The position numbers and the translations under genes are program-made. From CAWBLP01 sp963721065 (lineage in GTDB: Bacteria > Pseudomonadota > Alphaproteobacteria > Acetobacterales > Acetobacteraceae), in assembly GCA_963721065.1 (NCBI GenBank), contig CAVRHO010000009.1, positions 995,583 to 1,059,582 on the forward strand: 64,000 bases of DNA. Direction: 5' to 3'. Below the pieces are notes generated by a model that had not been told where the DNA came from, ran no database searches, and was given only the letters and a program-made list of their open reading frames with translations. Below, in pieces: positions 16,755 to 26,068 of the stretch (position 1 is its first letter; each line of letters opens with the position of its first letter).

Positions 16755-17966
16755 TTATTCCGCAGCCTGTGCCGTTGCCGAACCCACCGCAGCCAGCGCC
16801 TGCGCGAGGTCGTCGCGCAGGTCGGCGGAATCCTCCAGCCCCACGGACAGGCGGATCACCCCGTCCGTGATGCCGAGCCGGGCGCGTTCGTCGGCGCCGA
16901 TGCGCATGTGGGTGGTGGTGGCCGGGTGAGTGGCGAGCGACTTCGAGTCGCCCAGGTTGTTGGATACCGCGACCAGGCGGAACGCGTTCATCACCTGGAA
17001 AGCGGCGTCCTTGCCGCCGGCGACCTCGAAGGTGACGACGGTGCCGCCGGCCTGCATCTGCGTCGCCGCCAGGTCCCGCTGCGGATGATCGGCGCGGGTA
17101 GGATACCAGACCCGGGTTACGGCTGGCTGTTCGGCCAGGAAGTCCGCGAGGGTGGCGGCGCTGCGACAGCTTGCCTCGACGCGCAGGGGCAGGGTTTCCA
17201 GCCCCTTCAGCAGCAGCCAGGCATTGAACGGCGACATGGCCGGGCCGGTGTTGCGGATGAAGGGCTGCAGCGTGTCATTGATCCACTTGCGGTTGGACAG
17301 CACTGCGCCACCCAGCACGCGGCCCTGGCCGTCGATGTGCTTGGTGCAGGAATACACCACGACGTCGGCGCCCAGTTGCAGCGGCTGCTGCAGCAACGGC
17401 GTGGCGAAGACGTTGTCCACCACCACGATCGCGCCGGCGGCGTGCGCCAGCTCCGCCACCGCCCGCAGATCGACGATCTCCAGCATCGGGTTGGACGGCG
17501 TTTCCAGCAGCACCAGTTGCGCCGGCCTGCTGAGCGCCGCGCGCCACTGGTCCAGGTCGAAGCCATCGACGAACTCGCTGGCGATGCCGAATTTCGGCAG
17601 CAGGGTGGAGACGATCCAGTGGCAGGAGCCGAACAGTGCGCGTGACGCCACCACGCGGTCACCGGCCTTCAGGTGGGCCAGCAGCGCCGCGTTCACCGCG
17701 GCCATGCCGGTGGCGGTGGTGCGGCAGGCCTCGGCGCCTTCGATCAGGCACAGCCGCTCCTCCAGCATGCTGATGGTGGGGTTGGCGAAGCGGGAATACT
17801 GATAGTGCTCGACCGTGCCGGCGAAGGTGGCCTCGGCCTGTTCCGCGTTGTCGTACACGTAGCCGGAGGTGAGGAACAGCGCCTCGGCAGTTTCGCCATG
17901 CTGGGTGCGCTGGACGCCGCCGTGTACCAGGCGGGTCGCGGGGCGGTACTGGGTGGATTGGGTCAT
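16755..17966 (-). CDS. metZ: O-succinylhomoserine sulfhydrylase
   Basis: A 403-residue PLP enzyme of the Cys/Met metabolism family. It makes homocysteine directly from O-succinylhomoserine and sulfide in methionine synthesis. The PLP lysine is Lys209 in YSCTKHIDGQG. The SGYVYDNAEQAE and QYSRFANPTI blocks and the RALFGSCHWIV segment are those of MetZ rather than MetB or methionine gamma-lyase. The upstream leader contains a SAM-II riboswitch, the usual control of metZ in alphaproteobacteria, so translation should drop when S-adenosylmethionine is plentiful. Confidence 0.93.
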   Translation of the reverse strand: MTQSTQYRPATRLVHGGVQRTQHGETAEALFLTSGYVYDNAEQAEATFAGTVEHYQYSRFANPTISMLEERLCLIEGAEACRTTATGMAAVNAALLAHLKAGDRVVASRALFGSCHWIVSTLLPKFGIASEFVDGFDLDQWRAALSRPAQLVLLETPSNPMLEIVDLRAVAELAHAAGAIVVVDNVFATPLLQQPLQLGADVVVYSCTKHIDGQGRVLGGAVLSNRKWINDTLQPFIRNTGPAMSPFNAWLLLKGLETLPLRVEASCRSAATLADFLAEQPAVTRVWYPTRADHPQRDLAATQMQAGGTVVTFEVAGGKDAAFQVMNAFRLVAVSNNLGDSKSLATHPATTTHMRIGADERARLGITDGVIRLSVGLEDSADLRDDLAQALAAVGSATAQAAE

Positions 17967-18038
17967 GTGTCTGGGCCCTTGCTCGCGAAGATGGCCCGAC
18001 CGATGGAGCAGCCTTGGCCCGGAACGGGGCGTGCGGCT

Positions 18039-18096
18039 GGCCTCTTTAGCGCGCTTGTTTCACCTCGCCGCAATCCGGCCGGACAAATCACGAGGT
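18039..18096 (-). ncRNA. SAM-II riboswitch upstream of metZ
   Basis: Read on the minus strand, the element opens with P1 arm ACCTCG (18096-18091), followed by TGATTTG, a GC-rich stem region, and the closing arm CGAGGT (18067-18062). It continues with GAAACAAG and CGCTAAAGAGG, the conserved 3' pseudoknot strand of SAM-II aptamers. The distance to the metZ start is about 70 bases. Length and block order match the compact SAM-II fold, which binds S-adenosylmethionine and blocks ribosome binding. Confidence 0.88.
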
Positions 18097-18137
18097 CCGA
18101 CCCCGCGGGACCTTTTCCCGCGCCAGGCCGGCTCGGC

Positions 18138-18167
18138 TAAGTAGGTCCAAGCGGATTGCAGCGTCAA
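18138..18167 (-). promoter_or_regulatory. Putative metZ promoter
   Basis: On the minus strand, TTGACG (18167-18162) and TACTTA (18143-18138) are separated by 18 bases. This fits a housekeeping sigma factor promoter placed about 40 bases before the SAM-II aptamer. Confidence 0.5.
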
Positions 18168-18198
18168 GGCGGATTGCGTATCATGCGAGCCGCCCGGC

Positions 18199-18272
18199 GC
18201 GGGTGTAGTTCAATGGTAGAACAGCAGCTTCCCAAGCTGCATACGAGGGTTCGATTCCCTTCACCCGCTCCA
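18199..18272 (+). tRNA. tRNA-Gly (CCC)
   Basis: A complete cloverleaf of 74 nt including an encoded CCA. Acceptor arms are GCGGGTG and CACCCGC. The anticodon stem GCAGC/GCTGC encloses the loop TTCCCAA with anticodon CCC, and the T arm contains GGTTCGATTCC. It reads GGG glycine codons. Confidence 0.96.
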
Positions 18273-18388
18273 GCATCCCCGCAGTCATCCGTTTGGCGTG
18301 GAGGCTGAGATTCGGCGCAGAGCCCGGCTCGACGCAGAGGGCGGCCGTTCGCAGTCCTGACCATTCGCGGTCCTGGCCGGCGGTGGAA

Positions 18389-18907
18389 CTATGCCGCCAG
18401 GGCAACGTCCTCCAGCATGTCAACGCCGCCCTGCTCATCCACCGCGAGCCGCACGGCGTACACGCAATCCTCGATCCTCATGTGGGCGTCCACCACAAAA
18501 CGACCGTCCAGGTCCCGGCCGCGGTAGGTGGGCGGGTCGATGCCATCCTCCTCAAGCAGCGTGAACCACCCGCTCTCGGCGCGCAGGAAGCGGCAGAAGA
18601 ACCTGGCGTATTCCACGACCGTCCACGGCGTAACCGTCAGGGCCTGCATCGCATTGAGTGCGTGGATGTCTTCGGCTTCTCCGGTCAGCCAGACCGCGCC
18701 TTCCATGCAGGCCGCGCCGTACAGGCTTGACCCGTCGCCGTCGTATCGGAACAGCAGGGCGCTGTTGTAGAAGCGCAGCGGGCGCACAAAGCACCGGATC
18801 AGCTTCTGCCGGGCGCCAAAGCGCTTGATGACCGCCCGAACCTCGATCGGACCGCTATCCAGTTCGACTTCGGTCCAGTCGTCCCCACGAATCGCCATGG
18901 GCGTCAT
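18389..18907 (-). CDS. Hypothetical protein
   Basis: A 172-residue acidic protein of unknown family. The frame reads like a real gene: few rare codons, and alternating strands rich in aromatic residues (YARFFCRFLRAESGWFTLLEEDG). No signal peptide or membrane segment is seen. The likely start is ATG 18907; ATG 18898 is an alternative, and the upstream extension to 19015 looks non-coding. A GGAG lies about 20 bases before. It lies between tRNA-Gly and a Rieske oxygenase gene with no obvious link to either. Confidence 0.65.
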   Translation of the reverse strand: MTPMAIRGDDWTEVELDSGPIEVRAVIKRFGARQKLIRCFVRPLRFYNSALLFRYDGDGSSLYGAACMEGAVWLTGEAEDIHALNAMQALTVTPWTVVEYARFFCRFLRAESGWFTLLEEDGIDPPTYRGRDLDGRFVVDAHMRIEDCVYAVRLAVDEQGGVDMLEDVALAA

Positions 18908-19046
18908 GGTAGCGGCGATGGAGCGCTTTCTCCAGCGTTCAAACAGGAACCTTTCAGCGAGCGGGCCGGAAATGCGGCTGCACCCCTTGTAACACCCGGC
19001 GCGCGCCGGCAGCACTGCCAGCCGCCCCGGCGCCTACCCCTGGCGC

Positions 19047-20409
19047 TCATCCCGCGCTGGCGCGCGACGCCGGCTGTTGTTCCTGGTCGCGGCCAAGGAG
19101 CGCGTCCCAGTCGTCGCCGCGGAGATAGGAGCGATAGACGCGGTAGTAGTTGCGCGGCGTCTGGTCGGTCATCTGCGTCGCGACGCTGCCGGGAACCGGG
19201 TCGTTGGCCTTGTACTTGCCCATCGACATCTGATAGTTGAACGGATAGCGGCGCGCGATGGTGCCCTTGCTGGCGGCGGTGGCGTAGAGCCAGTTCTCCA
19301 TGTCGTCCTGCTCGGTCATGCCGGCCGGGCCCGAGTAGCGCATGTAGAAGCGGCGCAGCACGTCCTTCACTTCGGCCGGCGCGTCGGCATCGACCAGGAA
19401 GAAGCGCCAGGCTTCCGTTTCGGTGGGGCTGTGCGGGTGCCAGACGCACAGGCCGCGCGGCTGGCGGCCGTGATAGGACACGTTGGGAAACAGGTTGCCG
19501 GTGAACGGCATCAGTCGCGCCTTGTCGCCCTGGCGGCGTTTGCGCTCATGGAAACAGTGGCGGAAGTATTCGTCCACGATCGGATACTGCTGGTAGGAGG
19601 ATTCGGTACTCCATTTCCGGCGGCATCAGCACGCTGTGCAGGCCGTGGCCCTGGGGGAAGTTCACCCAGACGTGCTGGCCCTTGTTGTATTCGTTGTCGC
19701 GCCGCCCCTTCACGCCGCGCTGGCCGCTGGGGCCGATGCCGATCATGTCCACCGAGCGGTGCGACGGATTGTGGTAGGTGTCGCCCAGGAAGTTCTCGGC
19801 CGCGAACTTCCAGTTGGCGGGGAAGATCCACTTGTGCACGCCGATCACCTCCGACCCGCCGGGCCGGCCGTCGCGGCAGTCCAGCACCTGGTCCAGGTGA
19901 TCCACCGCGCCGCCGAGGTAGTCCATGAAGTCCGGCGCCTGCGGGTCCCAGCTTGCCCACACCGTGCCCTTGTACTGCGCCATGCGGGGGACTTCGATCA
20001 GCGACCAGTCCTCGCGGTTCAGCGTGCCCTCGTACATCACGCGGTACAGCGGCACGCCCTGCAGCTTGCCGTCGGTGGTGTAGCTCCAGGAATGGTACGG
20101 GCAGACGAACAGCGAGGTGTTGCCCTGCTCATAGCGGCATACCTTCATGCCGCGGTGGCGGCAGGAGTTGAGGAACACGTGCACCTGGCCCTGCGTGTCG
20201 CGGCACAGGATCACGGATTCCTCGGCCATGCGGGAGACATAGAAGTCGCCCGGGTTGGGGATCTGGCTTTCGTGGCCGACGAACAGCCAGGCGCGGGTGA
20301 ACAGCTTTTCCAGTTCGGCGCGGTAGAAGTCGGGAGAGACGAAGATTTCGCGGCTGATCAGGCCGTTCTCGGGGTCGATCGCCTGATCGAGAGGCAGTTG
20401 GGACGTCAT
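19047..20409 (-). pseudogene. Rieske aromatic dioxygenase alpha subunit, frameshifted
   Basis: The reading frame from ATG 20409 encodes the Rieske site C83-x-H85 and C103-x2-H106, and the iron-site motif ENFLGDTYHNPSHRS with His213 and His217. About residue 265 the frame is lost, and a second frame continues from YQQYPIVDEYFRHC to the stop at 19047. Deleting one base in the TTT at 19614-19616 joins them into a protein of about 453 residues, the normal length. No beta subunit gene is adjacent. It is distinct from the alpha subunit at 10655, with a different C-terminal domain. The break may be a sequence error. Confidence 0.85.
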
Positions 20410-20790
20410 TGGCCGCGTTCTCCCTGGCACGGTTGGTGTGCGCATTGGTCGGGGCATTGTGCCCACCCACGCGACGGTGGCGTCAAGCCCGGGGGCGGCG
20501 GCGTCGCGCGGGGGGCTGGAACTTCGGGTGACGGCCTCGATGACAGGGACATAACGGGGGTAGATGCAGGTAGAACCAACCATGTCTTGGCGGGGTATGC
20601 GCCCCATACGCGTCGAACTGGGGCGTTCCGGCGCCGCTTTTGCGTGTCATTGGCGAAAGCGCCCCGCCGTGACGAAGGGCCCCCCGTGACCACGGGGCCT
20701 GGTCATGGCCGGGGGTGGCGGTTGCCCCCGGCCCTGAAATCGCTTGCCGCCGCCTCGCCCAAACGCCATGTTGCAGGCGGAGAACTCGCC
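20410..20790. other. Divergent intergenic region
   Basis: A 381-bp region between the Rieske gene (minus) and glcD (plus). It must hold both promoters. A purine-rich GGCGGAGA lies about 8 bases before glcD. No convincing operator, RNA or gene was recognised. Confidence 0.5.
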
Positions 20791-22248
20791 ATGATCCAGT
20801 TGCCGGAACCCAAGAAGGACGTGCTCGCCCGCCGCGACGCCATCATCGCCGGGCTGCGCCCCCTGCTCGCCGATGACGCGGTCATCGCCGAACCGATCCG
20901 CCTGCGGCCGTACGAAACCGATGGCCTGTCCGCCTACCGCCAGGTACCGCTCGCGGTGGTGCTGCCGGAGACCACCGAACAGGTGGCCGCCGTCATGCGC
21001 TACTGCCACGCCAACGGCGTGCGGGTGGTGCCGCGCGGCGCCGGCACCTCGCTGTCCGGCGGGGCGCTGCCGCTGGCGGACGCGGTGGTGGTCGGCCTTA
21101 TGCGCATGAACCGCATCGTGGACATCGACTACGCCGACCGTTGCGCCACCGTGCAGGCCGGCGTCACCAATATCGGCATCACCAACGCCGTCGCCCATCG
21201 CGGCTTCTTCTACGCCCCCGATCCGTCCAGCCAGCTCGCCTGCATGATCGGCGGCAACGTCAACATGAACTCCGGCGGCGCCCACTGCCTGAAATACGGC
21301 GTCACCGCCAACAACCTGCTCGGCCTGAAGATCGTCACGGTGGAAGGCGACATCCTGACCATCGGCGGCGCGCACCTGGACGCGGCCGGCTACGACTGGC
21401 TGGGCCTGCTCACCGGCAGCGAGGGCCAGCTCGCGCTGATCACCGAGGTCACCGTCCGCATCCTGCGCGCCCCCGAAGGCGCCCGCGCCATGCTGGCGGC
21501 GTTCCGCTCCAACGAGGTGGCCGGCGCCTGCGTCGATTCCATCATCTCCTCCGGCATCATCCCGGTGGCGCTGGAGTTCATGGACCGCCCGGCGATCCAC
21601 GCCTGCGAGCAGTTCGCCCACGCCGGCTACCCGCTGGACGCCGAGGCGATGCTGATCATCGAGGTGGAAGGCAGCCCGCAGGAACAGGACGACCTGCTGG
21701 CGCAGATCAGCGAGATCTGCAACCGGCACGACCCGATCAGCCTGAAGGTCTCGCAGTCGGCCGAGGAATCCCTCGCCATCTGGAAGGGCCGCAAGGGCGC
21801 GTTCGGCGCCATCGGCCGGATCAGCCCCGACTACCTGTGCATGGACGGCACCATCCCCACCAGCCAGTTGCCGCACGTGCTGCGGCGGATCGGCGAGATG
21901 TCGGACAGCTACGGCCTGAAGGTCGCCAACATCTTCCACGCCGGCGACGGCAACCTGCACCCGCTGATCATGTTCGACGCCAACGACCCGGCCAGCTTCC
22001 ACAGCGCCGAACAGTTCGGCGCCGACATCCTGAAGCTGTGCGTCGAGGTCGGTGGCTGCCTGACCGGCGAACACGGCGTCGGCGTGGAAAAGCGCGACCT
22101 GATGCCGACCCAGTTCGCCGCGCATGAGCTGGAGCAGCAGCGCCGCATCAAGGCCGCGTTCGACCCCGCCTGGCTGCTGAACCCGCACAAGGTGTTCCCG
22201 CTGCCCGCCGAACCGCCCGCGCCGTCCGCCACGCGGGAGGCCGCGTGA
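20791..22248 (+). CDS. glcD: Glycolate oxidase subunit GlcD, FAD-linked
   Basis: A 485-residue FAD-binding flavoprotein that oxidises glycolate (or D-lactate) to glyoxylate. The PP-loop PRGAGTSLSGGALPL (about residues 78-92) and the downstream GGNVNMNSGGAHCLKYG segment bind FAD in the PF01565 domain. The C-terminal FAD-linked oxidase domain contains the NIFHAGDGNLHP metal/substrate site and the EHGVGVEKRD motif. The start ATG 20791 follows GGCGGAGA; the much longer upstream frame is non-coding. It is followed by glcE with a TGA/GTG overlap, the first of a coupled chain. Confidence 0.95.
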   Translation: MIQLPEPKKDVLARRDAIIAGLRPLLADDAVIAEPIRLRPYETDGLSAYRQVPLAVVLPETTEQVAAVMRYCHANGVRVVPRGAGTSLSGGALPLADAVVVGLMRMNRIVDIDYADRCATVQAGVTNIGITNAVAHRGFFYAPDPSSQLACMIGGNVNMNSGGAHCLKYGVTANNLLGLKIVTVEGDILTIGGAHLDAAGYDWLGLLTGSEGQLALITEVTVRILRAPEGARAMLAAFRSNEVAGACVDSIISSGIIPVALEFMDRPAIHACEQFAHAGYPLDAEAMLIIEVEGSPQEQDDLLAQISEICNRHDPISLKVSQSAEESLAIWKGRKGAFGAIGRISPDYLCMDGTIPTSQLPHVLRRIGEMSDSYGLKVANIFHAGDGNLHPLIMFDANDPASFHSAEQFGADILKLCVEVGGCLTGEHGVGVEKRDLMPTQFAAHELEQQRRIKAAFDPAWLLNPHKVFPLPAEPPAPSATREAA

Positions 22249-23492
22249 GCGGCGAGGCGCAAACCGCGGACGCAGGCCACTCACCCAACGCCTCGCCGGT
22301 CCACGCGGGGGAGGCCGCCATTGCCGCCTCCATCGCCGAGGCTGGGGCGGCGGGCGAACCGCTGCTGATCTGCGGCAACGGCACCAAGCAGGCCATGCTG
22401 CGCCCGGTGCAGGCCGGCCGCAGCCTGTCCACCCGGAACCATACCGGGATCACGCTGTACGCGCCGAAGGAGCTGATCATCTCCGCCCGCGCCGGCACCC
22501 CGCTGCCGGAGATCGAGGCGGCACTTGCCGAACAGGGCCAGCACCTGATCGCCGAACCGCCCGACTATGCCGCGCTGCTCGGCAGCCCGGACCGTCCGCA
22601 GACCATCGGCGGCGTGGTCGCCACCAACCTGTCCGGTCCCCGGCGCGTCGCCTGGGGCGCGATGCGCGACCACCTGATGGGCGTGCGCGCCGTCACCGGC
22701 TGGGGGGAGGTGGTGCATTCCGGCGGTCGCGTGCTGAAGAATGTCACCGGCCTGGACCTGTGCAAGCTGATGGCCGGCAGCCACGGCACGCTGGGGGTGA
22801 TCACCGAGGTGACCCTGAAGGTGCTGCCCGCACCCCAGGCAGTGGGCACGATCGTCCTGCCCGGCCTGGACGCCGCCGCCGGCACCGCCGCGCTGTCCGC
22901 CGCGCTGGGCTCGCCCTACAGCGTATCCGGCGCCGCCTGGCTGCCGGCCGAGGGCGCCGCCCGGATCCCCGCCCTCGCGGCGGCCGACCGGTCCGTGGCG
23001 CTGATCCGCATCGAGGATTTCGCCCGGTCGGTCACCTACCGCACGGAAAAGCTGCGCCGGGAGCTGGGGTTCAACCCCGCGGACATTCTGGACGACGAAA
23101 CATCCCGGCAGGTGTGGCGCGCGGTGCGCGATGCCGAACCGCTGCCGGTGCAGCCGGATCAGGCCGTGTGGCGCGTGTCGGTGCGACCGTCATCCGGGCC
23201 GGAAGTGCTGCATGCGGCAGCGCGGTCCGGCGCCCGCGGCTTCCTGGACTGGGGCGGCGGCCTGGTGTGGCTGGCCGGCCCGGCTACCGCCGCAACCCAC
23301 GACGCCATCGCAACGGCGGTGCGCGGGGCCGGGGGAACCTGGACCCTGCTGCGCGGCCCGGAGACGCTGCGCACCGCGGTGGCGGTCGTGCCACCCGAGC
23401 CCGAACCGCTGGCACGCATCACGCGGCGGGTGAAGGCGGCGCTGGACCCGCGCGGCCTGCTCAACCCCGGCCGGATCTACGCGGGGCTGTGA
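22245..23492 (+). CDS. glcE: Glycolate oxidase subunit GlcE
   Basis: A 415-residue second FAD-type subunit of glycolate oxidase. It shows the shortened FAD-binding domain: ICGNGTKQAMLR, then the LGSPDRPQTIGGVVATNLSGPRR block, and LMAGSHGTLGVITEVTLKV. The C-terminus ends with the family-typical DPRGLLNPGRIYAG. It starts at GTG 22245, overlapping the glcD stop by four bases. It is coupled to the small membrane protein gene, which starts at 23492. Confidence 0.93.
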   Translation: MSGEAQTADAGHSPNASPVHAGEAAIAASIAEAGAAGEPLLICGNGTKQAMLRPVQAGRSLSTRNHTGITLYAPKELIISARAGTPLPEIEAALAEQGQHLIAEPPDYAALLGSPDRPQTIGGVVATNLSGPRRVAWGAMRDHLMGVRAVTGWGEVVHSGGRVLKNVTGLDLCKLMAGSHGTLGVITEVTLKVLPAPQAVGTIVLPGLDAAAGTAALSAALGSPYSVSGAAWLPAEGAARIPALAAADRSVALIRIEDFARSVTYRTEKLRRELGFNPADILDDETSRQVWRAVRDAEPLPVQPDQAVWRVSVRPSSGPEVLHAAARSGARGFLDWGGGLVWLAGPATAATHDAIATAVRGAGGTWTLLRGPETLRTAVAVVPPEPEPLARITRRVKAALDPRGLLNPGRIYAGL

Positions 23493-23777
23493 TGGTAATC
23501 CCGACCGTCATCATCATGCTGCTGTTCTTCGCGGGTTTCGTGATGACCTGCTACCAGTACCTACAATGTCGATCCGAGGCACCGCATCCTGAACCTGCGT
23601 TTCGCCATCATGTTCGTCACCACGGTCGGCGCCATCAGCTACCCGCTTGTTCACAATTTCTACGGCCAGTCGCCGCAACTGCCGTCGCTGTCGCAGGCAT
23701 ACCTGGGAACGGCTGTACTCTGCCTGGTCTTTTCCGCGATCCTGCTGCGCCGCATGCCGCCGGCGGAACATTACTGA
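23492..23777 (+). pseudogene. Small membrane protein inside the glc operon, frameshifted
   Basis: The frame starts with ATG 23492, overlapping the glcE stop, and encodes a first helix (VIIMLLFFAGFVMTCYQY). A one-base insertion near 23560-23561 breaks it. The correct continuation is YNVDPRHRILNLRFAIMFVTT, followed by two more hydrophobic segments ending AILLRRMPPAEHY. Restored, it has about 94 residues and three membrane helices. Its stop lies two bases before glcF. The position suggests a membrane anchor or accessory subunit of the glycolate oxidase complex. No family is recognised. Confidence 0.72.
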
Positions 23778-23779
23778 CG

Positions 23780-25114
23780 ATGCAGACCACCTTCACGCCC
23801 GAGCAGCTTCGCGATCCGGACACCGCCGCGTCCAACCAGGTGCTGCGCACCTGCGTCCATTGCGGCTTCTGCACCGCGACCTGCCCCACTTTCGTCCTGC
23901 TCGGCGACGAGTTGGACAGCCCGCGCGGCCGCATCTACCTGATCAAGGACATGCTGGAATCCGGCCGGCCCGCGACGCAGGACGTGGTGCGCCACGTCGA
24001 TCGCTGCCTGTCCTGCCTGTCCTGCATGACCACCTGCCCGTCCGGCGTGAACTACATGCACCTGGTGGATCACGCCCGGACCTATATCGAGCGCACCTAC
24101 CAGCGTCCCTGGCATGAGCGCCTGCTGCGCCGCACCCTGGGCACGCTGCTGCCGCGCCCCGGCCTGTTCCGCATGGCGCTGCTGGGCGCGCGCTTCGGGC
24201 GACCGCTCTCCGGCATGCTGCCGGGCTCGGGGCCGCTGGCGCGCCGGATGCGGGCGATGCTGACACTGGCGCCGCGGCGCCTGCCGGCCCCCGGGAGCGC
24301 GGAGCGGCCCATGGTGCATCCGGCGCAGGGCGAACGCCGGGCGCGGGTTGCGTTGCTGGCCGGGTGTGCCCAGCAGGTGCTGGCACCGGAAATCAACGAC
24401 GCCACCATCCGCCTGCTGACGCGCCTGGGCGTGGAAGTGGTGGTTGCGCCCGGATCGGGCTGCTGCGGCGCGCTGAACCACCACATGGGCCAGCATGCCG
24501 CGGCCATGGACCGCGCCCGCGCCAATATCGCCGCCTGGAGCCGGGAGATCGACGGCGAGGGCCTGGATGCGATCGTCATCAACGCCTCAGGCTGCGGCAC
24601 CACGGTGAAGGACTACGGCTTCATGTTCCGTGCCGAACCGGACGCCTGGCCGGCTCGGGCGGATGGGGTGGCGGACCGCACGCTCGACATTACCGAGTTC
24701 CTCACCCGCATCGGCTACACGCCGACCCGCGAGCCGCCCGGGCTGAAAGTGGCGTACCATGCCGCCTGCAGCCTGCAACACGGCCAGCGTGTCACCGGCG
24801 AACCCAAGACGCTGCTGGCCCGTGCCGGCTTTACCGTGGTCGAGCCGGCCGAGGCGCATCTGTGCTGCGGGTCGGCCGGCACCTACAACCTGCTGCAGCC
24901 GGAGATCGCCACCAGGCTGCGCACCCGCAAGCTGGACAGCCTGCACGTGCTGCAGCCCGACCTGATCGCCGCGGGCAATATCGGCTGCATGACACAACTC
25001 GCCGGCGACGGGCTGCCGGTGGTGCACACGGTGGCGCTGCTGGACTGGATGGCCGGCGGTCCCGAACCGGCGGCCCTGGCCCCGCTGCTGCGTGCGCGGG
25101 AGGCGGTGGGATGA
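23780..25114 (+). CDS. glcF: Glycolate oxidase iron-sulfur subunit GlcF
   Basis: A 444-residue electron-transfer subunit. Two [4Fe-4S] motifs are complete: C25, C28, C31, C35 (CVHCGFCTATCP) and C76, C79, C82, C86 (CLSCLSCMTTCP). Two CCG domains follow, with GSGCCGALNHHMG and HLCCGSAGTYN, as in heterodisulfide-reductase-like subunits. It passes electrons from GlcD/E to the quinone pool. The start ATG 23780 follows the small membrane protein stop by two bases, and its own stop overlaps the next gene (ATGA). Confidence 0.95.
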   Translation: MQTTFTPEQLRDPDTAASNQVLRTCVHCGFCTATCPTFVLLGDELDSPRGRIYLIKDMLESGRPATQDVVRHVDRCLSCLSCMTTCPSGVNYMHLVDHARTYIERTYQRPWHERLLRRTLGTLLPRPGLFRMALLGARFGRPLSGMLPGSGPLARRMRAMLTLAPRRLPAPGSAERPMVHPAQGERRARVALLAGCAQQVLAPEINDATIRLLTRLGVEVVVAPGSGCCGALNHHMGQHAAAMDRARANIAAWSREIDGEGLDAIVINASGCGTTVKDYGFMFRAEPDAWPARADGVADRTLDITEFLTRIGYTPTREPPGLKVAYHAACSLQHGQRVTGEPKTLLARAGFTVVEPAEAHLCCGSAGTYNLLQPEIATRLRTRKLDSLHVLQPDLIAAGNIGCMTQLAGDGLPVVHTVALLDWMAGGPEPAALAPLLRAREAVG

Positions 25115-25671
25115 AACGCGCGGCGGCCGTGCTGCTGGCGGCGGCGGTCTGTCTCAGCCCGGTTGCCCCGCGCGCCGCTCCGCCGGACAGGCCGCAGACC
25201 ACCGACACGCTGCTGGACGCGCTGAAGCATGCCCCGAATGAGGGTGCGGCGGCCGCGGTGGAACAGCAACTGCGGCACATGTGGCTGAACGCCGGCTCGC
25301 CCGCGGTCACGCTGCTGATGAGCCGCGGTCTGCGCGAGATGAAGGCGGGGGAGACGCAGCAGGCGATCGAGGACTTCGGTGACGCCATCGTGCTGGATCC
25401 GAAGCTGGCCGAGGCTTACCACCAGCGGGCCATCGCGCGGTTCCAGGCCGGCGACACCGCCGGCGCGATCGCCGACATCCAGGCCACATTGCACCTGGAA
25501 CCGCGCAACTTCGCCGCGCTTCAGACATTATCCCGGATCGCCGAGGCCGGCGACAACTGGAAGGGCGCCTATGAGGCGTGGCGGAAGGTGCTGGAACTCG
25601 ACCCGATGACGCCGGGCGGGAAGGATCGGCTGAAGGAACTCAAGGTGAAGGCGTTCGGTGAGCAAACATGA
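25111..25671 (+). CDS. TPR-repeat periplasmic protein
   Basis: A 186-residue protein with a cleavable signal (MKRAAAVLLAAAVCLSPVAPRAA). About three tetratricopeptide repeats follow between residues 70 and 175, for example ETQQAIEDFGDAIVLDPKLAEAYHQRA. TPRs mediate protein contacts; the partner is unknown. Overlap of its ATG with the glcF stop, and of its own stop with the next ATG, places it in the glc transcript. Similar TPR proteins are common in alphaproteobacteria, but a role in glycolate oxidation is only inferred. Confidence 0.85.
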   Translation: MKRAAAVLLAAAVCLSPVAPRAAPPDRPQTTDTLLDALKHAPNEGAAAAVEQQLRHMWLNAGSPAVTLLMSRGLREMKAGETQQAIEDFGDAIVLDPKLAEAYHQRAIARFQAGDTAGAIADIQATLHLEPRNFAALQTLSRIAEAGDNWKGAYEAWRKVLELDPMTPGGKDRLKELKVKAFGEQT

Positions 25672-25949
25672 TGAGTACCTGTGCTACCGCCGAGCGCCCG
25701 ATGGTGGAGGCGGCGATGGCTGCTCCGGAAGACCCGATTGCACAGGCCCAACGTCATGTGCGTGAAGCCGAGGCGCATATCGCACGGCAATCCAAGCTGA
25801 TCGAGGAACTGGAGCGGGACGGCCATACGCGCATGGCGGAGCAGGCGCGAACGGTCCTGAACACGATCCGGCACACGCTGGAACTGGCGCGGCAACACCT
25901 GCGCCTGGAGCAGAAGCACCACGGCACAGCCTCATCGCACGAACCGTGA
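25668..25949 (+). CDS. Small helical protein of unknown function
   Basis: A 93-residue, mostly helical, charged protein. The core HVREAEAHIARQSKLIEELE and the following TRMAEQARTVLNTIRHTLELARQHL form a predicted helical hairpin. Short proteins with this HIxRQxxLI pattern are frequent in alphaproteobacteria; no function is known. Its ATG overlaps the TPR gene stop (ATGA), making it the last visible gene of the glc operon. Confidence 0.7.
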   Translation: MMSTCATAERPMVEAAMAAPEDPIAQAQRHVREAEAHIARQSKLIEELERDGHTRMAEQARTVLNTIRHTLELARQHLRLEQKHHGTASSHEP

Positions 25950-26068
25950 CCTGCTTCGGACACCGCGAGGCGCCGGTAGCCGCGGCCAGTCGGACACACC
26001 GGGCGCTTGCCGGGGCCTGGCCGGCGGTGCCATCCTTTGCCCAACCAGTATCGCCGCGGAGACCATGG

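Noticed and set aside
19636..20790. Upstream extension of the glcD frame by 385 codons
   Set aside because: It lies antisense to the Rieske gene, has no matching family, and is His/Val-rich in the way typical of reversed GC-rich coding sequence. ATG 20791 with a ribosome-binding site begins the conserved protein.
20647..22284. Long open frame antisense to glcD
   Set aside because: A 545-codon frame made possible by high GC; the composition is typical of antisense of a coding strand, and glcD is certain on the other strand.
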